Position numbers and translations under genes: made by a program. Under the pieces are notes generated by a model. It was not told the origin of the DNA and did no database searches. It saw only the letters and a list, made by a program, of their open reading frames with translations. DNA of 64,000 nt. Source: Cellulomonas composti (GTDB lineage Bacteria > Actinomycetota > Actinomycetes > Actinomycetales > Cellulomonadaceae). The DNA lies in NCBI RefSeq assembly GCF_007990245.1, contig NZ_BJWG01000002.1, positions 186,001 to 250,000 on the forward strand. Reading direction: 5' to 3'. Shown here piece by piece: positions 10,232 to 18,502 of the stretch (positions within the stretch are counted from its first letter, which is position 1; each line of letters starts with the position of its first letter).

Positions 10232-10281
10232 CCTGCGCCCTGTCGAACCATTCCCGCCCGCCACCCGTCCGCGACTCGGAC

Positions 10282-10286
10282 GCGCT
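10282..10286. repeat. Target-site duplication, left copy (GCGCT)
   Basis: Five bases GCGCT directly abut the first base of the transposon (10287). The same five bases follow its last base at 24390-24394. A 5-bp duplication is the hallmark of Tn7-family insertion. Confidence 0.85.
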
Positions 10287-10362
10287 TGTGGGTTCGCATC
10301 CGACTTGTCGTATCCGCGTTAAGTTGTCATCGGCGTGTCGCGGTTCGCACGTAGTTGTCGTA
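10287..10362 (+). repeat. Tn7-like tnsA-side end with three TnsB-type sites
   Basis: Three direct repeats of the form ASTTGTCRT read inward from the terminus: CGACTTGTCGTA at 10301-10312, TAAGTTGTCATC at 10320-10331 and GTAGTTGTCGTA at 10351-10362. They are presumed TnsB binding sites. The last lies 16 bp upstream of the tnsA start, so bound TnsB would also cover the tns promoter, as in Tn7 autoregulation. The same three-site spacing recurs exactly at 23444. Confidence 0.88.
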
Positions 10363-10378
10363 GGCGCACGGTTGACGC

Positions 10379-11101
10379 GTGGACGCTGGTGCGTTGCGCG
10401 TCAGGTACATCACGAGCGAGGGCCAGGAGCAGGAGACCTCGCTCGCCTCGGTCGACGGCAGATGCCTCGCAGAGGGCAGCCCCGTGCGGATCCCGCCCTC
10501 ATACGTCGGCCAGTCCAACTACCCGGGTCTCTTCTGGTCGGCGACCAACGGCGGTCACGTCTGGTACGAGAGCCTTCTGGAACTCACTTGGTTGTGGCTC
10601 GCCGACTTCGACCCGCGGGTACGTCGGATCACTGCACAGCCCTTCGAGCTCGCTGGCCGCGATGGCGAACGGGACCGCACGCGGTTCCCAGACTTCCTCG
10701 TGATCGACGAGCACGACGAGACCCGCGTCATCGACGTCAAGCCGGAACGCATGCTCGACAAGCCCGAAGTCCGGGCATCGCTGAACTGGACGGGGCACGC
10801 CATTGGCGCGCGTGGGTGGCGCTACGAGGTCTGGTCGGGCGCCCATCCGACGACGCTGCGCAATGTTCGTCTGCTCGCGGTCGCGCGGCGCCCTGGCATC
10901 GTCCCCACCTCGGTCGTCGACAGCGTCGTAGCTGCTTGCCCAGCGACGGGGACCACGCTCGGAGAGCTCGAACGGAGCGCCCGAGCGGCGGCGATGATCG
11001 GGAACCCGCGGATCGCGGTCTTTGCCGCTCTCTGGCGGGGAGAGCTCACCTGTGACCTGCGCGCTCCCATCGACGCCCGAACTCTCGTGAGAGCCGCATG
11101 A
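10379..11101 (+). CDS. tnsA: TnsA-like transposon endonuclease
   Basis: This 240-residue protein has the TnsA catalytic triad of a type II restriction-enzyme fold: E64 in HVWYESLLEL, D105 in RFPDFLVI and K121 in VIDVKPE. TnsA cuts the 5' strands at the transposon ends while TnsB cuts the 3' strands, giving cut-and-paste rather than copy-in transposition. The C-terminal 100 residues form a small wHTH-like part that in Tn7 contacts TnsC. The start is GTG at 10379, just inside the end repeats. Its stop overlaps the tnsB start (ATGA at 11098-11101). All three catalytic residues are present. Confidence 0.93.
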   Translation: MDAGALRVRYITSEGQEQETSLASVDGRCLAEGSPVRIPPSYVGQSNYPGLFWSATNGGHVWYESLLELTWLWLADFDPRVRRITAQPFELAGRDGERDRTRFPDFLVIDEHDETRVIDVKPERMLDKPEVRASLNWTGHAIGARGWRYEVWSGAHPTTLRNVRLLAVARRPGIVPTSVVDSVVAACPATGTTLGELERSARAAAMIGNPRIAVFAALWRGELTCDLRAPIDARTLVRAA

Positions 11102-13098
11102 GCCCCACCGCGACGATCGATCTTCGCCCGGGCGTTGCCCTGTGGTGGCAAGGCGCTCTCTGGCAGGTCGAAGCCGTCACGCCCCGGGAAGCCGTGCTGC
11201 GTCGCGATTGCGACGTCGCCAACGTCGCAATCGCCGAGATCGCAACGAGCGCTCATCCGCTGAGTGCTGATCGAGCCGCCTCAGGCACGAAAGGTCCTTC
11301 GGATCTCGGCGCAGTTGCACTGTCGTCGCTCCCGCGGCGCACACGAGAGGCCACCGAGGCGAGCGCAACCGAGATCGCCTTGCTTCTCCGAGAGGGTGGT
11401 CCTTCCGGCGTGCAACTGGCCGAGACCGCGAAGCGGCTGGGCATCTCGGTGCGGACGCTCCAGCGCCGGATCGCGGCGTTCCAGGCGCGCGGCATCGACG
11501 GGTTGGTCGACAACCGTGTCGGGGAGCGTCGCGCGGCGAGGGTCGATCGGCGCTGGGACGAGGCATGTCTCGCCATCTTGAAGTCGTACACGAGCGCGTC
11601 GACGCCCACGCGGCTCGCGGTGATCGACGAGGTCAATCGCCAGGTGGTTGCCATGCACGGAGACTCGGTCGACCTGCCCCACCAGGCCACCGCCTACCGT
11701 CGCCTGAGCGCCCTGGAGAAGGGTCGGTACACGTTCGGGTCCGCCAAGGCCCGACGCTCGGTCGCAGGGCGGCCCGAGGGCGTTCTTGGGCGCTTGCGCG
11801 CCGACCGGCCGGGCCAGTACGTGGTGCTCGACACGAACTCGCTTGACGTCTTCGCGATGGAGCCGGTGACCGGGCGATGGGTACCCGTCGAACTCACGGT
11901 CGCGATGGACCTGTTCTCGCGGTGCATCCTCGGCCTCCGTCTGACGGCCATCTCGACGAAGGCCTCGGACGTTGCCAACGTGCTCTTCCAGTGCCTGCAG
12001 CCACAGGACGCCAGCGAAGGTGAGTGGCCGTACCACGGAGTGCCGTCCAACGTGCTGGTGGGCACCGAGGTGCCCGACGGCGTGCACCAGGAGCGCCGCA
12101 ACGGTCTCCCGGCTGTCATCCCGGACACGATCGTGACCGACCACGGCAAGCAGTACCTCTCGGCGCACGTCATCGGCGCGTGCGCCCGGCTGGGCATCTG
12201 CGTTCAGCCGGCCATCAAGAAGAAGCCGACGGACAAGCCGACGTTGGAACGCTTCTTCGGGACGATGCGGCAGTCCTTGCTGCAGCATCTGTCGGGCTAC
12301 AAGGGCCCCGACGTGTACTCGCGCGGCCAAGCCGTCGAGCAGGGCGCCTTCTACTACGTGTCCGAGCTCGAGCAGATCATCCGCGAGTGGGTGTCGACCG
12401 TCTATCACCACTCCGAGCACGCAGGGTTGGCGCTTCCCGACGTGCCACGTGCGCGGTTCACACCGTCCCAGATGTTCGAGATCGGCCTGACGCGGACCGG
12501 CGGCATCGTGCTTCCGACGTCACGTGAGCTCGCGTTCGAGTTCCTCGACGTGCAGTGGCGGACGATCCAGCACTATGGCGTGGAGGTGAACGGGCTGCGA
12601 TACGACGGCGACGCCCTGAACCCGTACCGCAACCTGCAGTCGACGTATGGCGGCGCACACCCGGGGAAGTGGCCGCTCCACGTCGACGCGCAAGACGTCC
12701 GGCACATCTGGTTCCGTGATCCCGCGGACGGGTCGTGGCACGAGCTGGCCTGGGAACATGCGCCCGCTCTCGGGGCCCCGTTCAGCCTCGACGCCGTCGA
12801 GTACGCAAAGAGGGTCGCGCTCCGCGGCATCCACGTCGACAACCCGTCGGCCGCCGTCCACGAGCTGCTCCGAGCCTGGCAGCGTGGAGAAGTCACGACC
12901 CGCCGCCACCAGAGCCTCGCCCGGAGGCTCGCCGCACAACCAGCGCCGAACAAGGACGGCGGCGACGCACGAGAGGTTGCCGCCCTGCCCGGGGTGATCG
13001 ATCTGCTCGAGCGGCGCGCCGCTCGATCCCAGCCCGCCGACGATCTCGACGTCTTCGAGCGGTACGAGCCCGTCGACGAGTTCGAGGTGCTCGACTGA
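11098..13098 (+). CDS. tnsB: TnsB-like DDE transposase
   Basis: The 666-residue Mu/TnsB-type transposase has an N-terminal HTH (LAETAKRLGISVRTLQRRIAA, residues about 103-123) that should bind the end repeats. An RNase H-like catalytic domain follows, with D245 (VVLDTNSLD), D348 (IVTDHGKQY) and E384 (LERFFGTM). D348 and E384 are separated by 35 residues, as expected for DDE enzymes. A Mu-type C-terminal beta-barrel and tail follow and should contact TnsC. It joins the 3' ends of the element to target DNA. ATGA overlaps couple it to tnsA and tnsC. The active site looks intact. Confidence 0.96.
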   Translation: MSPTATIDLRPGVALWWQGALWQVEAVTPREAVLRRDCDVANVAIAEIATSAHPLSADRAASGTKGPSDLGAVALSSLPRRTREATEASATEIALLLREGGPSGVQLAETAKRLGISVRTLQRRIAAFQARGIDGLVDNRVGERRAARVDRRWDEACLAILKSYTSASTPTRLAVIDEVNRQVVAMHGDSVDLPHQATAYRRLSALEKGRYTFGSAKARRSVAGRPEGVLGRLRADRPGQYVVLDTNSLDVFAMEPVTGRWVPVELTVAMDLFSRCILGLRLTAISTKASDVANVLFQCLQPQDASEGEWPYHGVPSNVLVGTEVPDGVHQERRNGLPAVIPDTIVTDHGKQYLSAHVIGACARLGICVQPAIKKKPTDKPTLERFFGTMRQSLLQHLSGYKGPDVYSRGQAVEQGAFYYVSELEQIIREWVSTVYHHSEHAGLALPDVPRARFTPSQMFEIGLTRTGGIVLPTSRELAFEFLDVQWRTIQHYGVEVNGLRYDGDALNPYRNLQSTYGGAHPGKWPLHVDAQDVRHIWFRDPADGSWHELAWEHAPALGAPFSLDAVEYAKRVALRGIHVDNPSAAVHELLRAWQRGEVTTRRHQSLARRLAAQPAPNKDGGDAREVAALPGVIDLLERRAARSQPADDLDVFERYEPVDEFEVLD

Positions 13099-14165
13099 TG
13101 ACGAACCGGTGGGCGCTGTGGCTCGAGCGCAACGGCACGCGGGAGTTCGCCCTGGGACGCAAGGCTGGATGGGACGCGTTCGTGAACGCGGCCCCTCGGG
13201 AGCCGCTCGAGCGTCTCGACCGGGTCGAGCTCGAGCGCCTGGGCGCCGAGGAGCGCGCGGCCTACGACGAGTGCCGGATGGTCTGGAACGCCAACCTGCC
13301 GACGATCAACACCTTCCAGGTGCTGGACGCGTACGACGTGCTGGACCAGGTCATGGCCTCGTCGCGACGCGACGGCGACCGGCTCCGTGGCGCGGCCGTC
13401 GTTGACGCGCCCGCTGGCAACGGCAAGACGACGATCGCGAAGCAGTTCGGGCGGGATCTCCATCGGCGCGTGTGTGGCACCCAAGGCCATCTGACCGCCG
13501 AGGGGCACCAGCGCTGGCCGGTCGCCTTCGTCCCTCTCGCCGCGGGCATCACGCTCAAGGGCCTCAACACGAAGATCCTGGAGTTCTACGGCCACCCCGG
13601 TGCCCGCAAGGCGTCAACCTCGACCCTGGGCGCGTTGGCGGTCGACTGCGTCCTGTCCTGCCAGACGAAGATGATCATCATCGACGACCTGCACTTCATC
13701 GACTTCAAGCACCGCAACGGCATGGACGTCTCGAACCACCTCAAGTGGCTGGCCAACGAGATGCCCGTGACGTTCGTCTACACCGGGGTGAACCTCACCG
13801 AGAAGCGGTTCTTCGACGAAGGGCTGCTGGGAGAGCAGACCGCCTACGCCCAGACCAGCCGGCGCGCGACCCGGTGCGCGGTCGAAGCGTTCCGGATCGA
13901 CAACGAAGCCGGCTATCGCGCCTGGACGGCCCTGCTGCGCGCCCTGGAGAAGCACATCGTCCTCGCGGACGCCCGTGAGGGGATGCTGACCGACGAGGCC
14001 CGGGAGATCTTCCGACGCACCCAGGGCAACATCAACTCGCTCACGACCCTGCTCGACCGCGCATGCCACCGTGCTATCCGGAGCGGCGCGGAGACGATCG
14101 ATCGCAGCATCATCGACCGCGTGATTCTCGACAATGCCGCCGAGGTCAGCGCCGCGCGCCGCTGA
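13098..14165 (+). CDS. tnsC: TnsC-like AAA+ transposition regulator
   Basis: The 355-residue AAA+ ATPase has Walker A at residues 103-112 (DAPAGNGKTT, K110) and Walker B at 192-198 (MIIIDDL). LTEKRFFDEG and a C-terminal helical lid (EIFRRTQGNINSLTTLLDRA) follow. TnsC polymerises on target DNA, links the TniQ/TnsD target selector to TnsAB, and gives immunity to repeat insertion. I placed the start at ATG 13098, overlapping the tnsB stop (TGATG). The end overlaps tniQ by 32 bp. It is shorter than Tn7 TnsC (555 aa) but typical of the TniB/TnsC branch. Confidence 0.95.
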   Translation: MTNRWALWLERNGTREFALGRKAGWDAFVNAAPREPLERLDRVELERLGAEERAAYDECRMVWNANLPTINTFQVLDAYDVLDQVMASSRRDGDRLRGAAVVDAPAGNGKTTIAKQFGRDLHRRVCGTQGHLTAEGHQRWPVAFVPLAAGITLKGLNTKILEFYGHPGARKASTSTLGALAVDCVLSCQTKMIIIDDLHFIDFKHRNGMDVSNHLKWLANEMPVTFVYTGVNLTEKRFFDEGLLGEQTAYAQTSRRATRCAVEAFRIDNEAGYRAWTALLRALEKHIVLADAREGMLTDEAREIFRRTQGNINSLTTLLDRACHRAIRSGAETIDRSIIDRVILDNAAEVSAARR

Positions 14166-15852
14166 GCCACTGGCCGCGCGAGCACGACGTCTACGGTCGG
14201 CGGGCGGCGGCTACGTCGTCGACAGGCTCCCCATCGCCGTCCCACGGCACATCGACGAGCACGTGGCGTCGTGGCTGGTCCGCGTCGCGAGCAGGTACGC
14301 ATTGTCCCCACGCGACCTGCTCCGCAGCGTCGGCGTGGACATCCCCGCACAACGAGTCCTGCGCTTCGACAGCCTCGCCGCGCCCGCACGCGAGAACCTC
14401 GCGGAACGGCTCGCCGTGACGGTCGAGAACCTCTCCGACCTGCGCGGAGGGATCGGCCGAGCGCTATCGGACGCGCGCGCCGAGTACCGGCGCGAGAACA
14501 GGCTCGAGGCGCGCACGACCGCGCTGTCACGGACGAAGTTCTGCCCGGAGTGCCTGCGCCACGACGGGTACTGGCACGAGTCGTGGACCGACCCGCTTCA
14601 CCTCGTCTGCATCGAGCACCACGTCGAGCTGGTGGACTCCTGCCCCGGGTGCGACCGCCCACCGTTCGCTGGCTCCGCATGGCTGACCAGCCGGACAGAC
14701 GTCGCCACTTGCCCCGCCTTCGACACGCTGTCGACCGGCGGCCGATACCGACGGCGATGCCTGACCGACCTCTCGACGGTCGAGGCTCCGGTCGTCTTCC
14801 TCGACGTCGTCGAAGCGCAAGCCGCACTGTTCGAGCTCGCGACCCAAGTCGCCAGCGATCCCCACGGGTTGGTGCCCACGTGCGGCACCCATGGCCGCGC
14901 TCAGACCGTCCTCGAAGCGTGGCTGACGATGGTCGACCGGCACGTCAACACCGCTCGCTCGTCCCGCCCTGAGGTCTACCTCCGCGCGCTCCTCGAGGCT
15001 CACGCTGTGCTCGGCGCGAGCAGCCTGGTCACCGCCGGGGGCGAGGCCGCACGCCGGCAGGCGTTCGGCCCGAACAACGAGCTTGCACCACTGGCCAGCG
15101 ACGCGCATGTGCGCTCCAAGGCGCGCAACCCGCTGATCGTCGCGATCACGCTCACCGGCTTCCACGGCACGTTCAGCCTCGGCGCTGAGCTCAGCCACCG
15201 ACTCGGATCCGACCGGCCCCGGTATCCCGACGGCGTGAACCCCACGACACGCGTCCTGCAGCAGTCCGACGGACGGGCAGCGCTGCCGTTCGCGTGGATC
15301 CCACAAGTCGTCGGGGAGGGCTCCCTCGGGCTCGACGCGTCGCCGGACCTCGGCATCGACTCGCCGCTGGGGCGCGCGTTCACAGCGACGTGTCTCGCGC
15401 GGTACGGCACCGACCGACCCTGGGGCCGCATCGCGATCGCCCTCGGCCTACCCGCGATGACCGCAGCCCAATTCAGGACGCACTGGAGGGCGATCTACGA
15501 GGCAAAGCTCTGGCCCACCTACCTGGCAGCGCTCGACAAGCTCTACCACGGCGTCCACGACGTACCGCCTACCGTCGACTACCAGCGCCGACGTCTCAGA
15601 CTTGCCGATGTCCACGCCCTGATCGCAGCCTGCCAGCAGGCGGCTACGCTGCTCGGCGAGGACGGACACGCCTCGGCCACCGAGACCGCTGGTCGTTTCT
15701 GGCTCGACTACACCGGCGGCGACCTCGCGTTCGCCCAGCCCGCCCTTCGGCATGCCGAGCTCCCTCGGCGCCTATCGGGAGAGCTACGCAAGGCGATCGG
15801 CGCGCGCCTCGGCCTGCTTGACGACGAGACTCCGCGGGCGCACCCCCCATGA
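14134..15852 (+). CDS. tniQ: TniQ/TnsD-like target-site selector
   Basis: The 572-residue protein begins with the TniQ domain (LPIAVPRHIDEHVASWLVRVASRY) and carries a zinc-binding cluster: C137-x2-C140, C159-x2-H162 and C170-x2-C173. The long C-terminal half (about residues 280-572) has the size of the TnsD DNA-binding region rather than of a short TniQ. TnsD proteins read a chromosomal attachment site and recruit TnsC, so this protein should explain the location beside dnaK. The only good start in frame is ATG 14134, inside tnsC. The reading frame stops at TGA 15850, but strongly coding-like sequence continues in the same frame to 16068; see the next entry. Confidence 0.93.
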   Translation: MPPRSAPRAAEPLAARARRLRSAGGGYVVDRLPIAVPRHIDEHVASWLVRVASRYALSPRDLLRSVGVDIPAQRVLRFDSLAAPARENLAERLAVTVENLSDLRGGIGRALSDARAEYRRENRLEARTTALSRTKFCPECLRHDGYWHESWTDPLHLVCIEHHVELVDSCPGCDRPPFAGSAWLTSRTDVATCPAFDTLSTGGRYRRRCLTDLSTVEAPVVFLDVVEAQAALFELATQVASDPHGLVPTCGTHGRAQTVLEAWLTMVDRHVNTARSSRPEVYLRALLEAHAVLGASSLVTAGGEAARRQAFGPNNELAPLASDAHVRSKARNPLIVAITLTGFHGTFSLGAELSHRLGSDRPRYPDGVNPTTRVLQQSDGRAALPFAWIPQVVGEGSLGLDASPDLGIDSPLGRAFTATCLARYGTDRPWGRIAIALGLPAMTAAQFRTHWRAIYEAKLWPTYLAALDKLYHGVHDVPPTVDYQRRRLRLADVHALIAACQQAATLLGEDGHASATETAGRFWLDYTGGDLAFAQPALRHAELPRRLSGELRKAIGARLGLLDDETPRAHPP

Positions 15853-15873
15853 ACGCCGGACGAACACGCAGCC

Positions 15874-16068
15874 GTGGCCGCGTGGCTCCAACTCAGCAGT
15901 CGACGCGCAGAGGAGCACATCACGGTCGGCCAGGCACTTCGCTCCGCCGTCGACACGGCAGACACGGCGCGCAGCGTCGCCCGCTTGAGTGGCCCGTTGT
16001 CTGCGCTCGTGCGCCACTCGCTCCTCACCGCAGACGGCGCACGCGAGCCGTGGTCCCTCGAGTTCTAG
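15874..16068 (+). CDS. In-frame continuation of tniQ past a TGA stop (small ORF, 64 aa from GTG)
   Basis: After the tniQ TGA at 15850-15852 the same frame stays open for 71 codons to TAG 16066-16068. Third-position GC is high and the peptide is amphipathic (AAWLQLSSRRAEEHIT, then LSALVRHSLLTADG). GTG at 15874 could start a 64-residue protein. It is either a small transposon protein of unknown role or the lost C-terminus of TniQ, in which case the TGA is a nonsense mutation that removed about 70 residues. I do not recognise a family. Confidence 0.4.
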   Translation: MAAWLQLSSRRAEEHITVGQALRSAVDTADTARSVARLSGPLSALVRHSLLTADGAREPWSLEF

Positions 16069-16567
16069 CAGGCCGTGCCCTGGCCGAGGCATCGGGAGGG
16101 GATCGCCCGGGGGCACCTCCCTTTGCAATCCTTTGTAATCCAGCTCCGCGAGCACGCTCGACGCCTGGTGACCGAACCCGGCGAGCCGAGCCCGAGAGGC
16201 CGACGCGCCCTGTTGGCCCTGAGAGGCCGGCGTGCGATCGACACGTCGCCGCGACGCCGCGCCGGCGGGGTCACCACGATTCCGCCGTGTACCCGGCGGC
16301 CGGCCAGACGCATCTCACGCCGAAACCATCGCCATGCCAACGCTGGACGCCAGCAGATCTCAACCAGCGAGTGCCCAAGTCCGCGTTAACTTCCGTCTCT
16401 GAAGGCAGTCGGCGGCACCGGGGACTGGTCGCGCATCGGACCAGGGCCCCGCACCCCTCTACGTCGAGACTCGCAGAGGTCTCACACGGGCTCGCACGTG
16501 ACCTAGCACCGACTCCCACACTGGCACCTGAATCAGCGCACTTTCGGATCCTGGAGCCGCGTTCCCG
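16069..16567. other. Gene-free spacer between tns genes and cargo
   Basis: About 500 bp with no convincing gene on either strand. The frames that are open here lack ribosome sites and have unnatural composition. A small near-repeat, TTTGCAATCC/TTTGTAATCC, lies at 16122-16141. The region separates the transposition operon from the cargo and probably contains the first cargo promoter; I could not place a canonical one. Confidence 0.5.
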
Positions 16568-17446
16568 TTGACCTCGCCATGTAGTTTCTTGGGCGTGGAC
16601 ACCACCCGAGCACCCGATGCCGCTCTCACTGAGCGGGACCCGTTCGCAGGCCTGGAGGATCAGGCCGCGCCGGACGCCGCCTGGACGCGCGCTGATCTGC
16701 TCGCTCAGGCCAAGCGGGGGTTCGTGCGGATCCGCAAAGACTTCGTCCAGCGAGAGACGAAGCCGCGAGCGTCGGTGCTCGCCGAGCTCGTCACAGGCCG
16801 CAAGGAGCTCGCGCTCGATCTCCTGCTCACGATCCACGCGCTGCAGCCGATCCTGCCCAGCAACCCCCTGCACATCCGGGTGTGGGCGCGCCTGCTCGGC
16901 GATCACGTCACCGAGCGCGCGACTCGAACCGCTATGGCGACGCTAGAGCGGATGAAGCTCCTTCAGATCGACGGCCGGAAGGGCACGCCCGAGATCACCG
17001 TGAAGCGGGAAAACGGCGACGGCGAACTGTGGCGCCCTGACCCGCTGGACGACCCTTCGGCGCGCGGACGCGGGTTCCTGACCTTGCCGTACGACTACTG
17101 GACCGACGGTCTCATCGACACCCTGTCCTTGCCAGGCAAGGCGATGCTCCTGGTGATCCTGCGAGAGACCCAGGACCCGAACGGCAAGCTCACGTTCGTC
17201 ATGGCCAACGAGCGCGCCCAGGAGTTCTACGGGTTCAGCGAACGAACGGCCGAGCGCGGCTACCTCGAGCTGCGCAAGGCCGGGCTGCTGCTGGAGAGAG
17301 TGTTCCTCGTCGCGGCATCACGGCACCCACTCGGCAAGCGCGAGGAGTACCACCGGGCGCTGGCATACCCGTACAGCACCGACCACCGAGAGGCACTACG
17401 CAAGGCGGCCCGCGCAGCACGCGACGCTGTGTACCCAACCCCCTGA
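16568..17446 (+). CDS. Winged-helix-like protein of unknown function, first cargo gene
   Basis: The 292-residue product is not recognised with confidence. Its layout is two winged-helix-like segments. Residues about 70-145 (HIRVWARLLGDHVTERATRTAMATLERMKLLQIDGRKG) resemble an HTH plus wing. Residues about 170-275 (FLTLPYDYWTDGLIDTLSLPGKAMLLVILRETQD, then ERAQEFYGFSERTAERGYLELRKAGLL) form a second. Such tandem wHTH arrangements occur in plasmid replication initiators and in actinobacterial regulators; neither can be claimed here. The track start is TTG 16568, with a weak GGAG about 10 bases upstream; GTG 16595 is an alternative. It is followed by the Abi-like gene in the same direction. Confidence 0.7.
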   Translation: MTSPCSFLGVDTTRAPDAALTERDPFAGLEDQAAPDAAWTRADLLAQAKRGFVRIRKDFVQRETKPRASVLAELVTGRKELALDLLLTIHALQPILPSNPLHIRVWARLLGDHVTERATRTAMATLERMKLLQIDGRKGTPEITVKRENGDGELWRPDPLDDPSARGRGFLTLPYDYWTDGLIDTLSLPGKAMLLVILRETQDPNGKLTFVMANERAQEFYGFSERTAERGYLELRKAGLLLERVFLVAASRHPLGKREEYHRALAYPYSTDHREALRKAARAARDAVYPTP

Positions 17447-17496
17447 CGCTGCCGTCATGAACCTCAGGGCAGAGCAAAACCCCGGCCGTGTGATCG

Positions 17497-17510
17497 ACTC
17501 CCGAGGGAGT
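17497..17510. promoter_or_regulatory. Perfect inverted repeat upstream of the Abi-like gene
   Basis: ACTCCC, two bases, GGGAGT: 6-bp perfect arms, 52 bp before the ATG at 17562. It could be an operator, or a small hairpin in the leader. No matching site was found elsewhere in the island. Confidence 0.35.
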
Positions 17511-17561
17511 TACAGGGACGGTTCCGGGGTGTTGACAGAGACGATACGTGGAGCGGGAGAC

Positions 17562-18254
17562 ATGAGCAAGAACGACCCCCTCGACTGGCTCGCAACGCAC
17601 ATCAGCGAGCCGCGCCTGCGTCAGTACCTGACCCGCACTGGCGGCGACCCGGTGCGCGCGATCGAGTTGTACACCTGGAACGCCCACCTGGCCGCCGCGT
17701 TCTTCATCGACCTCGGCCACCTCGAGGTCGCCCTGCGGAACGCGCTCGACTCCCGGATGACCGTGCGCCACCAGCGGCTCGGGTTGCAGCGCACCTGGCT
17801 CGACGACCCTGCCGGCGAACTCGGCCGCGACCTCAGCCCTGGACCACCGCGCCACCGCCAGCCATACACCGACATCTCGCGTGCACGTGGACGGGTCCGA
17901 GAGAACGGCAAGCCGCTCGACCACGGACAGATCCTCTCGGAGACCTCGTTCGGTCTGTGGCACCAACTGGTCTCGAAGAAGTGGACCAACCTCTGGCCCG
18001 ATCTCGCCGGCGCGTTCCCGCACAGCCCCAACCGACGCCGCGAAACCGTCGCCGACCCGATCAGCGACCTACGCGACCTGCGCAACCGGATCGGGCACCA
18101 CCACCGGATCTGGCCCCTGCCCTGCGCGAAGCGCCACAACCAACTGCTCGACGTCGCCGGCTACATCGACCCGAACCTGCGCGCCTGGATCGCAGACACC
18201 AGCACCGTCCCCACCCTGCTCGCAAGCTCACCACTCGGCCGACCCGAAGCGTGA
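17562..18254 (+). CDS. Abi-like HEPN protein (abortive-infection type)
   Basis: The 230-residue protein resembles the Abi_2/AbiD-like family. It opens with DWLATHISEPRLRQYL, has a helical core AAAFFIDLGHLEVALRNALDSRM, and carries a C-terminal R174-x4-H179 motif in DLRNRIGHHHRIW, the catalytic signature of HEPN ribonucleases. Family members are linked to phage exclusion by RNA cleavage or translation arrest. I chose ATG 17562, preceded by GGAG, over an upstream ATG at 17457 because the extra 35 residues look non-native. No antitoxin-like partner is adjacent, so it probably acts alone. Function is inferred from family and cargo context. Confidence 0.8.
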   Translation: MSKNDPLDWLATHISEPRLRQYLTRTGGDPVRAIELYTWNAHLAAAFFIDLGHLEVALRNALDSRMTVRHQRLGLQRTWLDDPAGELGRDLSPGPPRHRQPYTDISRARGRVRENGKPLDHGQILSETSFGLWHQLVSKKWTNLWPDLAGAFPHSPNRRRETVADPISDLRDLRNRIGHHHRIWPLPCAKRHNQLLDVAGYIDPNLRAWIADTSTVPTLLASSPLGRPEA

Positions 18255-18502
18255 AACGGACGCAGCGTCCGCGCGTGATCCGGCAAGGCCGTCCTGAACA
18301 CATCGTCGATTTCACCCACGTCCCGTGCGCAATGACGCCCGCATCCATCGACGCGAACCGCGCCCTCAGCCGCACAAGCGCCTTCTCGCAGGCTCGCTCA
18401 GCGACATGGAATACACCGAAGCCGCCCGCCACGCCTGCCGGATCGCGGTTCGCCCGCCGTCGAAGCGGCAGTATGTCGAGCATCCGAAGGAGGGGAAGCG
18501 GT

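Noticed and set aside
8609-10354. Long plus-strand open frame (581 codons) opposite dnaK
   Set aside because: It is the antisense shadow of dnaK in a high-GC gene. Composition is Arg/Asp/Val-rich and matches no fold; dnaK on the other strand is certain.
16568-16587. Sigma-70-like promoter TTGACC/TAGTTT before the first cargo gene
   Set aside because: The spacing between the two hexamers is only 8 bases, so it cannot be a normal promoter.
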